A stretch of DNA of 64,000 bases from Neisseria lisongii (lineage in GTDB: Bacteria > Pseudomonadota > Gammaproteobacteria > Burkholderiales > Neisseriaceae), in NCBI RefSeq assembly GCF_028463985.1, contig NZ_CP116766.1, forward strand, positions 124,001 through 188,000, given 5' to 3'. The position numbers were made by a program, and so were the translations under genes. How positions within the stretch are numbered: the stretch's first letter is position 1; the number at the start of each line of letters is the position of its first letter. Under the pieces are notes generated by a model, which was not told the origin of the DNA, searched no databases, and saw nothing but the letters and a program-made list of their open reading frames with translations. Below are positions 1-6,888 of the stretch, in pieces.

Positions 1-921
1 GAAGTGATGCGTTTCTGCCAAGCCTTTATGACCGAACTCTACCGCCACATCGGCCCGAATACCGACGTTCCCGCCGGCGACATCGGCGTGGGCGGCCGTG
101 AAATCGGTTTCTTATACGGCCAATACAAAAAAATCCGCAATGAATTTACTTCCGTGCTGACCGGCAAAGGTCTGGAATGGGGCGGTAGCCTGATTCGTCC
201 TGAAGCCACCGGCTACGGCGCTGTTTATTTCGCCCAATCCATGCTTGAAACCCGCAACGACAGCTTTGCCGGCAAACGTGTCGTGATTTCCGGTTCGGGC
301 AACGTCGCACAATACGCCGCCGAAAAATCCATCCATTTGGGCGCAAAAGTGCTGACCGTATCCGATTCCAACGGCTTTGTCCTGTTTGCCGACAGCGGCA
401 TGACCGAAGCCCAGCTGGCTGCTCTGATTGAATTGAAAGAAGTACGCCGCGAACGTTTGGCCGTATATGCCCAAGAACAAGGCCTGAAATACTTTGAAAA
501 CCAAAAACCGTGGAACGTCGCCTGCGAAATCGCCCTGCCTTGCGCCACCCAAAACGAGCTGGACGAAGCAGATGCCAAAACTCTGCTGGCAAACGGCTGT
601 TTCGTGGTTGCCGAGGGTGCAAACATGCCATCGACACTGGGCGCAGTCGAGCAGTTTATCAAAGCCGGTATCTTGTACGCACCGGGCAAAGCCTCAAATG
701 CCGGCGGCGTAGCCACATCCGGCTTAGAAATGAGCCAAAACGCCATCCGCCTTTCATGGAGCCGCGAAGAAGTCGATCAACGCCTGTTCGACATCATGCA
801 AGCCATCCACGAATCCTGCGTGAAATACGGCAAAGAGGGCGACAAAGTCAATTACGTCAACGGTGCTAATATCGCCGGTTTCGTCAAAGTTGCCGATGCC
901 ATGCTGGCTCAGGGGATTTAA
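1..921 (+). CDS. gdhA: NADP-specific glutamate dehydrogenase (3' part; start lies before the window)
   Basis: Converts 2-oxoglutarate and ammonia to glutamate with NADPH in the cytoplasm. The frame is open from base 1, so the gene begins upstream; 306 residues are visible of a family usually near 445, meaning the first third, with the glycine-rich substrate loop and catalytic lysine, is missing. Seen directly: the GDH signature PAGDIGVGGREIGFL near the left edge and the Rossmann dinucleotide-binding run SGSGNVAQYAAEK. It ends in TAA and is followed by an inverted DUS pair. Truncation is only by the window edge; no frameshift is visible. Confidence 0.96.
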   Translation, partial: EVMRFCQAFMTELYRHIGPNTDVPAGDIGVGGREIGFLYGQYKKIRNEFTSVLTGKGLEWGGSLIRPEATGYGAVYFAQSMLETRNDSFAGKRVVISGSGNVAQYAAEKSIHLGAKVLTVSDSNGFVLFADSGMTEAQLAALIELKEVRRERLAVYAQEQGLKYFENQKPWNVACEIALPCATQNELDEADAKTLLANGCFVVAEGANMPSTLGAVEQFIKAGILYAPGKASNAGGVATSGLEMSQNAIRLSWSREEVDQRLFDIMQAIHESCVKYGKEGDKVNYVNGANIAGFVKVADAMLAQGI

Positions 922-954
922 AACGGTTTGAGTTTTAAATAGTCCGTATCATTG

Positions 955-988
955 AGGCCGTCTGAAAATCGAGTTTTCAGACGGCCTT
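955..988 (+). terminator. Inverted DUS pair behind gdhA
   Basis: AGGCCGTCTGAAAA and its reverse complement with a 4-5 base loop form a hairpin 34 bases after the gdhA stop. It carries two uptake sequences as well as a likely terminator stem. Confidence 0.75.
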
Positions 989-1024
989 GTGTTATCTTGT
1001 GTTATCTTGTGTTATCTTGTGTTA
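985..1024. repeat. 10-bp tandem direct repeat
   Basis: The unit GTTATCTTGT occurs three times head to tail (991-1020), with partial copies at both sides. It lies between the gdhA hairpin and a Correia-type element and encodes nothing visible. The period equals about one DNA turn. Confidence 0.85.
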
Positions 1025-1132
1025 TATAGTGGATTCACTTTAAAAGTAGTACAAGGCGGCGAGCCGCAGACAGTACAGGTAGTACGGCAAGGCGAGCCAA
1101 CGCTGTAATACTTTTAAAGTGAATTCACGATA
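1025..1132. repeat. Correia-type element, short form (108 bp)
   Basis: Ends read TATAGTGGATTCAC and GTGAATTCACGATA. The core contains CAAGGCGGCGAGCCGCAGAC and a GTACAGGTAGTAC palindrome, as in neisserial Correia repeats. It directly abuts the longer element that starts at 1133. Confidence 0.85.
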
Positions 1133-1413
1133 TATAGTGGATTAACTGAATAATCCATACCATTTAATCCGGCACTTGTAGGGTGCGGGCCAAAGCACGC
1201 ACCTGTTCTGTGCATTTTATGTCGAAGCCGTCTGAAAATCTGATTTTAGCTGCGCAGAAACTCGCTTTGGCGAAACCTACGGTTTCAGACGGCATTCATG
1301 TGGAATTTAAAGAATACGTGCATGCTTAGGCAAGCACGCTACACACCATTCCCCGTCCCGTTGGCGGGAAGGGTGGTTTACTGGGGGGGTAATATTTTTT
1401 GGTTATTTCACTA
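1133..1413. repeat. Correia-ended element, long core type B
   Basis: Starts TATAGTGGATTAAC and ends GGTTATTTCACTA, an imperfect inverted terminal match. The core holds a DUS pair, the run AAGCACGCACCTGTTCTGTG and the palindrome CCCGTCCCGTTGGCGGG. A near-identical copy is at 37199-37520 and another at 21766-22035. The right end supplies the stop codon of the reverse-strand transporter gene. Confidence 0.8.
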
Positions 1414-2340
1414 CACAATCCACTGATAAAGCACGATAATCAGCGGCATGGTCAGGATACACAGCAGGGTGGTTACGCCGTAGATGGCGCTGGCTTTGGC
1501 GGCGTTTTGCTTATACACCACGGCCATTTGGGTGATGGTGGCGGCGGCGGGGCTGATGGTGGCGAGGAAGCTGATTAAGACTACGGTGCGGCTGTGTGCG
1601 TCTTGACCTGCGAGTCCGGACAGTTTGACGGCAAACATTAAAATCATCGGAATCAGCAGCCGCAGAAAGGCGATCAGGTAAATGCGTTTGGACAGCATAA
1701 TCTGTTTGAGCGGCAACGAGGCAATCAGCATACCTGCCACCAGCATGGCCACCGGCCCGATCATGCTGCCGACGGTTGCCAATGCGCCGTCCACTATTTT
1801 GGGTAGTTTGATTTGGAGGCTGAACAGGATTACGCCGCAGAGCATGGACAGAATATTGATGTTGCGCAGCAGGCTTGTCCATGAAACTTTGCCGCTGCCG
1901 CAGATTAAGAGCCGCAAGTGCGTCCAAAACAGCAGCATTTGCACGATAATGAATCCGCTGGTGTAAATCACCCATTGCGGCCCGAAAATGGACATCACCA
2001 GCGGGATAATGAGGTTGCCGGAATTGGTATAGATGGTAGCGGCGTGTTCGAGGGCATCGAGTTTGAGCAGATGGCTGAACAGTTTGCCTAAAATAATCAG
2101 TAGGATATGGAATAATACCGCCAGTTTCAGCGACAGCCACAAGCCGTCGAGGATTTCGGGCGAATAGTCGGCTTGGAAGGCGTGTATCATCACCGAGGGG
2201 CTGATGAGGTAGAGGGCGATGACGGACAGCGGGTAGCTGTTTTCGGTTTTGAGCAGTTTGAATTTCACCAGCGCAATGCCCATCAGTACAATCAGCGTGA
2301 GTTCGGTAATTTTTCCGGCAAGCAGCAGGGCGGTTTCCAT
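1411..2340 (-). CDS. AEC-family (auxin efflux carrier-like) permease
   Basis: Inner-membrane carrier of 309 residues, the family's usual length, almost entirely hydrophobic with about ten predicted helices in two halves of five. AEC members move organic anions such as malate or malonate; the substrate here cannot be read from sequence. The start ATG at 2340 gives an immediate first helix (ALLLAGKITELTLIVLMGIA). The stop TAG falls in the right end of the repeat at 1133-1413, so the last residues WIV abut repeat DNA. It is convergent with gdhA and divergent from the purine permease. Family call firm, substrate open. Confidence 0.85.
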   Translation of the reverse strand: METALLLAGKITELTLIVLMGIALVKFKLLKTENSYPLSVIALYLISPSVMIHAFQADYSPEILDGLWLSLKLAVLFHILLIILGKLFSHLLKLDALEHAATIYTNSGNLIIPLVMSIFGPQWVIYTSGFIIVQMLLFWTHLRLLICGSGKVSWTSLLRNINILSMLCGVILFSLQIKLPKIVDGALATVGSMIGPVAMLVAGMLIASLPLKQIMLSKRIYLIAFLRLLIPMILMFAVKLSGLAGQDAHSRTVVLISFLATISPAAATITQMAVVYKQNAAKASAIYGVTTLLCILTMPLIIVLYQWIV

Positions 2341-2400
2341 AGTGTTTGATTCGGGACAAAAGGTGGATTGTACGCTTTAGTCTGCAAGGGGGAAAGCGTG

Positions 2401-2472
2401 AGGCCGTCTGAAAACGGGGTGTGGCCGGCATGGTTGCGTTGCGCCGCTCTTCCTTCTGTTTTCAGACGGCCT
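2401..2472. repeat. Widely spaced inverted DUS pair in a divergent promoter region
   Basis: AGGCCGTCTGAAAA at the left and its inverse at the right with a loop of about 44 bases. It lies between two divergent genes, so it is not placed to act as a gene terminator. Confidence 0.6.
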
Positions 2473-2524
2473 GACAGGAGAGTGGTGCGATTTCTTTACT
2501 TGTCGATAAAATTGTCAACAAAAC

Positions 2525-2555
2525 TTTACCGAAACCGGGCAAAGTTCAGTATAAT
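2525..2555 (+). promoter_or_regulatory. Likely promoter of the purine permease
   Basis: TATAAT at 2550-2555 is a perfect -10. The best -35 match is TTTACC at 2525-2530 with a long 19-base spacer. The gene starts 40 bases further on. Confidence 0.5.
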
Positions 2556-2595
2556 GTGCGCCTGAATTTTTTCCTCTCTCTATCAATCTATTTAT

Positions 2596-3909
2596 ATGAA
2601 TACTTCAAATAATCATTTACTTGAGCGAATTTTTAATTTGCGAGCCAGCGGGACCGACGTACGGACGGAACTGATGGCGGGTCTGACGACCTTTCTGACT
2701 CTGTGTTACATCATCATTGTCAATCCGCTGATTTTGGGCGAGGCGGGTATGGACGTGGGCGCTGTGTTTGTCGCAACCTGTATTGCAGCGGCTGTGGGCT
2801 GTTTTGTGATGGGTTTTGTCGGCAATTATCCGATTGCGCTGGCACCGGGCATGGGGCTGAATGCGTATTTTACCTTTGCTGTGGTCAAAGGCATGGGTGT
2901 ACCTTGGCAAGTAGCATTGGGTGCGGTCTTTGTATCGGGCCTGATTTTTATTGTGTTTAGCCTGTTTAAAGTCCGTGAAATGCTGGTCAATGCGTTGCCG
3001 ACCGGTTTGAAAATGTCGATTGCCGCCGGTGTCGGCCTGTTTTTGGCACTGATTGCGCTGAAAGGGGCGGGCGTGATTGTCAGCAATCCGGCAACTTTGG
3101 TCGGTATGGGCGATATTCACCAACCGTCTGTGCTGCTGGCGATGGGCGGCTTTGTGCTGGTGTCGGTGTTGGGCTATTTCCGTATCCGTGCCGCCATCAT
3201 CATCACCATTCTGGCGATTACTGCGGTTTCTACGCTGCTGGGTTTGAGCGAGTTCAAAGGCGTTGTCGGAAGCGTGCCGAGCATTGCACCGACCTTTATG
3301 CAGATGAATTTTGAAGGTCTGTTTACCGCCAGTATGGTCAGCGTGATTTTCGTGTTTTTCTTGGTGGACTTGTTTGACAGTACCGGCACGCTGGTCGGCG
3401 TGTCGCACCGTGCTGGCTTGTTGGAAAACGGCAAACTGCCCCGCCTGAAACGTGCATTGCTGGCCGATTCCAGCGCCATTGTGGCGGGTGCGGCATTGGG
3501 TACGTCTTCTACCACGCCTTATGTGGAAAGCGCCGCCGGTGTGGCCGTCGGCGGCCGTACCGGTCTGACGGCGGTAACAGTCGGCGTATTGATGCTGGCG
3601 GCTTTGGTCTTCTCGCCGCTGGCGCAAAGCGTGCCGACCTTTGCCACCGCACCGGCGCTGCTGTATGTCGGCGTGCAGATGCTGCGCAGTACCAAAGATA
3701 TCGATTGGGAAGACATGACCGAAGCGGCACCGGCATTTTTAACCATCGTATTCATGCCGTTTGCCTACTCGATTGCCGACGGTATCGCCATGGGCTTTAT
3801 CAGCTACAGCCTGATCAAACTGCTCTGCGGCCGTGCCAAAGACGTGCCGCCTATGGTGTGGATTGTTACCGTATTGTGGGCCGTGAAATTCTGGTTCTTG
3901 GGCGCATAA
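2596..3909 (+). CDS. AzgA-type purine (adenine/guanine/hypoxanthine) permease
   Basis: Proton-linked nucleobase importer of the NCS2/AzgA branch, 437 residues with about 12-14 inner-membrane helices. Seen: the AzgA opening NLRASGTDVRTELMAGLTTF, the conserved NPLILGEAGMD and PGMGLNAYF segments, and VDLFDSTGTLVG near the middle, which carries binding-site residues in this family. The start ATG at 2596 is weakly preceded by a ribosome site. It is a single-gene unit with its own promoter and terminator. Whether it prefers adenine or guanine/hypoxanthine is not decided. Confidence 0.9.
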   Translation: MNTSNNHLLERIFNLRASGTDVRTELMAGLTTFLTLCYIIIVNPLILGEAGMDVGAVFVATCIAAAVGCFVMGFVGNYPIALAPGMGLNAYFTFAVVKGMGVPWQVALGAVFVSGLIFIVFSLFKVREMLVNALPTGLKMSIAAGVGLFLALIALKGAGVIVSNPATLVGMGDIHQPSVLLAMGGFVLVSVLGYFRIRAAIIITILAITAVSTLLGLSEFKGVVGSVPSIAPTFMQMNFEGLFTASMVSVIFVFFLVDLFDSTGTLVGVSHRAGLLENGKLPRLKRALLADSSAIVAGAALGTSSTTPYVESAAGVAVGGRTGLTAVTVGVLMLAALVFSPLAQSVPTFATAPALLYVGVQMLRSTKDIDWEDMTEAAPAFLTIVFMPFAYSIADGIAMGFISYSLIKLLCGRAKDVPPMVWIVTVLWAVKFWFLGA

Positions 3910-3925
3910 AACGTTTGTTTTGCAA

Positions 3926-3955
3926 AAGCCTGCCGCAACAGCGGCGGGCTTTTTT
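3926..3955 (+). terminator. Rho-independent terminator of the purine permease
   Basis: AAGCCTGCCGC, a short loop, GCGGCGGGCTT and then six T. One of the few terminators here not built from uptake sequences. Confidence 0.85.
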
Positions 3956-4171
3956 GTCGTTATTTTGTAAAAATATCGACAAAATGCCGTCTGAAAACGG
4001 CTTTTTGCAAACTGTTTAAAATAAATTAAAAACTTCAAGTTTCAAAAAAGTTACATTTAAATTATATTAAATTCAATTATATATATAATAGTTAATGAGT
4101 AATTGTTATTAATGTTTCCCCAATTTTTTTCAGGCCGTCTGAAAATTAGTATGGAAAGGCTAAAAAAGTAT

Positions 4172-4200
4172 TTGACACTCAAATAATTATGAATTAAATT
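4172..4200 (+). promoter_or_regulatory. Candidate promoter for the methylcitrate cluster
   Basis: A perfect -35 TTGACA at 4172-4177, a 17-base spacer and TAAATT as -10 at 4195-4200, in an AT-rich stretch. It would give a leader of nearly 290 bases before prpB that contains a small ORF. Confidence 0.5.
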
Positions 4201-4252
4201 TTGTTAATAATAAAACTACACCATACTACATAAGAAAAACACAGGAGCAACC

Positions 4253-4339
4253 ATGAACAGCCAATCTCATCACCGCCGCTTCCGGCAACCGCTTTTCCGT
4301 TCCGCCCATGCAGCGCTGCAGCCCGCAGCAGCATATTAA
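4253..4339 (+). CDS. Possible 28-residue leader ORF before prpB
   Basis: ATG at 4253 follows the good ribosome site AGGAGCAACC and opens a 28-codon frame ending TAA. The peptide is rich in His, Arg, Phe, Pro and Ala, with no signal peptide or known motif. It lies downstream of the candidate promoter and about 150 bases before prpB, a place where a leader peptide could act. No run of regulatory codons points to classical attenuation. It may also be non-coding; I infer translation only from the ribosome site. Confidence 0.35.
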   Translation: MNSQSHHRRFRQPLFRSAHAALQPAAAY

Positions 4340-4491
4340 CCAATCCCCACCCGATTTGAATGACCGAAACCGTTTTCCGTTAAACGTTTTCTGTTTTGCC
4401 GTATCTTAACCCTGTGCGGCGCAGGAAGCAGCCTTAAACACAACCGGCTGTTTCACAAGAAGTATTCCGAATATAAATAGAGGAGAAAAAC

Positions 4492-5367
4492 ATGACTCAA
4501 TCATCTGCCGGTTTGCGTTTCCGCGAGGCCGTTCGAGATTCCAATCCGCTGGCCGTTGTCGGCTGTGTCAATGCCTATTTTGCCCGTTTGGCAACCCAAA
4601 GCGGCTTTAAAGCCATTTATCTGTCGGGCGGCGGCGTGGCGGCGTGTTCGTGCGGCATTCCCGATTTGGGCATTACCACCATGGAAGACGTGTTAATTGA
4701 TGCCCGCCGCATTACCGACAATGTGGATACACCGCTGCTGGTGGATATCGATGTGGGTTGGGGCGGCGCATTCAATATCGCCCGCACCATCCGCCAGTTT
4801 GAACGTGCCGGCGTGGCGGCGGTGCATATCGAAGACCAAGTGGCGCAAAAACGCTGCGGCCACCGTCCGAACAAAGCCATTGTTTCGCAAGCCGAAATGG
4901 TGGACAGAATCAAAGCGGCGGTTGATGCCCGTGTTGATGAAAACTTTGTGATTATGGCCCGCACCGACGCTTTGGCGGTGGAAGGTTTGGATTCGGCAAT
5001 CGAACGGGCGCAAGCCTGCGTAGAGGCCGGTGCCGATATGATTTTCCCGGAAGCGATGACCGACTTGGGCATGTACAAACAATTCGCCGAAGCGGTAAAA
5101 GTGCCGGTGTTGGCGAATATTACCGAGTTTGGCGCAACGCCGCTCTACAATCAAAAAGAATTGGCGGAAAACGGCGTATCGCTGGTGCTGTATCCATTGT
5201 CGTCTTTCCGTGCGGCCAGTCAGGCGGCTTTGAATGTGTATCAGGCGATTATGCGGGACGGTACGCAGGAAAACGTGGTGCAGACCATGCAGACCCGTGC
5301 CGAACTCTACGAACATTTGGATTATCACGCATTTGAACAGAAGCTGGACCAACTGTTTCAAAAATAA
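4492..5367 (+). CDS. prpB: 2-methylisocitrate lyase
   Basis: Cleaves 2-methylisocitrate to pyruvate and succinate, the last step of the methylcitrate cycle. At 291 residues it has the family length. Seen: the catalytic KRCGH at residues 120-124 (Cys122), metal-binding acidic residues in VDIDVGWGG near 84-92, and the SGGGVAACSCGIPD opening loop. ATG at 4492 follows AGAGGAGAAAAAC, a strong ribosome site. It heads the cluster prpB-prpC-acnD-(transporter)-prpF on one strand. The long leader suggests post-transcriptional control; prpB is a known sRNA target in meningococci, but no sRNA site was checked here. Confidence 0.97.
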   Translation: MTQSSAGLRFREAVRDSNPLAVVGCVNAYFARLATQSGFKAIYLSGGGVAACSCGIPDLGITTMEDVLIDARRITDNVDTPLLVDIDVGWGGAFNIARTIRQFERAGVAAVHIEDQVAQKRCGHRPNKAIVSQAEMVDRIKAAVDARVDENFVIMARTDALAVEGLDSAIERAQACVEAGADMIFPEAMTDLGMYKQFAEAVKVPVLANITEFGATPLYNQKELAENGVSLVLYPLSSFRAASQAALNVYQAIMRDGTQENVVQTMQTRAELYEHLDYHAFEQKLDQLFQK

Positions 5368-5373
5368 ATTCGG

Positions 5374-5409
5374 TTTTCAGACGGCCTGATGAGAGAGGCC
5401 GTCTGAAAA
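5374..5409 (+). terminator. Inverted DUS pair between prpB and prpC
   Basis: TTTTCAGACGGCCT, an 8-base loop, then AGGCCGTCTGAAAA. There is no T-run, so it could be a weak terminator or only an uptake pair. Confidence 0.5.
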
Positions 5410-5573
5410 CTGCAAAACACAATATTAAAGTGGACTCACGATAAAAAGGGCGGGACAGCCCGAACGGTCGGTTAGAGAGGAAGCCGCCCGATGTCTGCAA
5501 CTGTTTCAACCGGTGCTGCAACATTGTCGTTCCGGCTTAAATATACGCTGTTTCCAGTAAAAGGAGAAAAATC

Positions 5574-6722
5574 ATGACAACCGAAACCCCGACTTTCAAA
5601 CCGAAAAAATCCGTAGCTCTTTCAGGCGTGGCGGCGGGCAATACCGCATTGTGTACCGTAGGCCGTTCCGGTAACGATTTGAGCTATCGAGGCTACGACA
5701 TCTTGGATTTGGCCGAACACTGCGAATTTGAAGAAGTCGCCCACCTGTTGATTCACGGCCATCTGCCCAATACGTTTGAACTGGCGGCCTACAAACAGAA
5801 ACTGAAATCGCTGCGCGGCCTGCCGATTCGGGTGATTCAGGTATTGGAAAGCCTGCCGGCGCATACCCACCCGATGGACGTGATGCGTACCGGCGTATCC
5901 ATGCTCGGCTGCGTTCACCCCGAGCGTGAAAGCCAGCCTTTGAGCGAAGCCCGAGACATTGCCGACAAACTGATCGCCTGCTTGGGTAGTATGCTGCTGT
6001 ATTGGTATCAGTTCTCGCACAACGGCAAACGCATCGAAGTGGAAAGTAAAGAAGAAAGCATCGGCGGCCATTTCCTGCACCTGCTGCACGGCAAACGCCC
6101 GACCGAATCGCAAATCAGAGCCATGCACGTTTCCCTGATTCTGTATGCCGAACATGAATTCAACGCTTCCACCTTTACTTCCCGTGTGATTGCCGGTACC
6201 GGCTCGGACATCTATTCCGCCATCACCGGTGCCATCGGCGCATTGAAAGGCCCGAAACACGGCGGTGCCAACGAAGTGGCATACGATATTCAAAAACGCT
6301 ACCGCAATGCCGACGAAGCCGAAGCCGATATTCGGGAACGCATCGCCCGCAAAGAAATCGTGATCGGTTTCGGCCATCCGGTGTACACCATTTCCGACCC
6401 CCGCAATGTGGTGATTAAAGAAGTGGCACGCCGCCTGAGCGAAGAAAAAGGCGATATGCGCCTGTTTGACATTGCCGATCGTTTGGAAACCCTGATGTGG
6501 AACGAGAAAAAAATGTTCCCGAATCTGGACTGGTTCTCCGCCGTTTCCTACCAAAAACTGGGCGTACCGACCGCCATGTTTACGCCGCTGTTTGTGATTT
6601 CCCGCACCACCGGCTGGGCTGCCCACGTTTTGGAACAACGCCAAGACGGCAAAATCATCCGTCCGAGTGCCAACTACACCGGCCCTGACGAATTGGCTTT
6701 CGTTCCGCTGCAAGAACGCTAA
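5574..6722 (+). CDS. prpC: 2-methylcitrate synthase
   Basis: Condenses propionyl-CoA with oxaloacetate. At 382 residues it fits the short bacterial PrpC/citrate-synthase type. Catalytic histidine segments are visible as GPKHGGANE and GFGHPVYTISDPR, and the catalytic aspartate region as NLDWFSAVSYQKLG. The opening SGVAAGNTALCTVGRSGNDL is typical of PrpC rather than GltA. ATG at 5574 follows AAAGGAGAAAAATC. It sits 206 bases after prpB with an uptake pair between, so it may have an additional promoter. Confidence 0.97.
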   Translation: MTTETPTFKPKKSVALSGVAAGNTALCTVGRSGNDLSYRGYDILDLAEHCEFEEVAHLLIHGHLPNTFELAAYKQKLKSLRGLPIRVIQVLESLPAHTHPMDVMRTGVSMLGCVHPERESQPLSEARDIADKLIACLGSMLLYWYQFSHNGKRIEVESKEESIGGHFLHLLHGKRPTESQIRAMHVSLILYAEHEFNASTFTSRVIAGTGSDIYSAITGAIGALKGPKHGGANEVAYDIQKRYRNADEAEADIRERIARKEIVIGFGHPVYTISDPRNVVIKEVARRLSEEKGDMRLFDIADRLETLMWNEKKMFPNLDWFSAVSYQKLGVPTAMFTPLFVISRTTGWAAHVLEQRQDGKIIRPSANYTGPDELAFVPLQER

Positions 6723-6730
6723 TCCGCAAA

Positions 6731-6769
6731 AAGGCTGCCTGAAACCCTGTTTTCAGACGGCCTTTTTTG
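6731..6769 (+). terminator. DUS-type hairpin behind prpC with a variant arm
   Basis: The left arm is AGGCTGCCTGAA, a dialect variant; the right arm is the standard inverse TTTTCAGACGGCCT followed by T residues. The two arms pair imperfectly. Confidence 0.7.
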
Positions 6770-6888
6770 TTTACCAGTATAGATAATGATAAATTTTTAT
6801 TAAAAACAGTCGGATATTATTTTAAATCACAGTTCCCGACTGAAAGCATTTTCCCCAAACAAGAAAAACATAATTGAAGGAGTAACGC

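Noticed and set aside
2368..2565. 65-codon open frame between the AEC and purine permease genes
   Set aside because: It covers two uptake sequences and the promoter of the purine permease; no coding signal.
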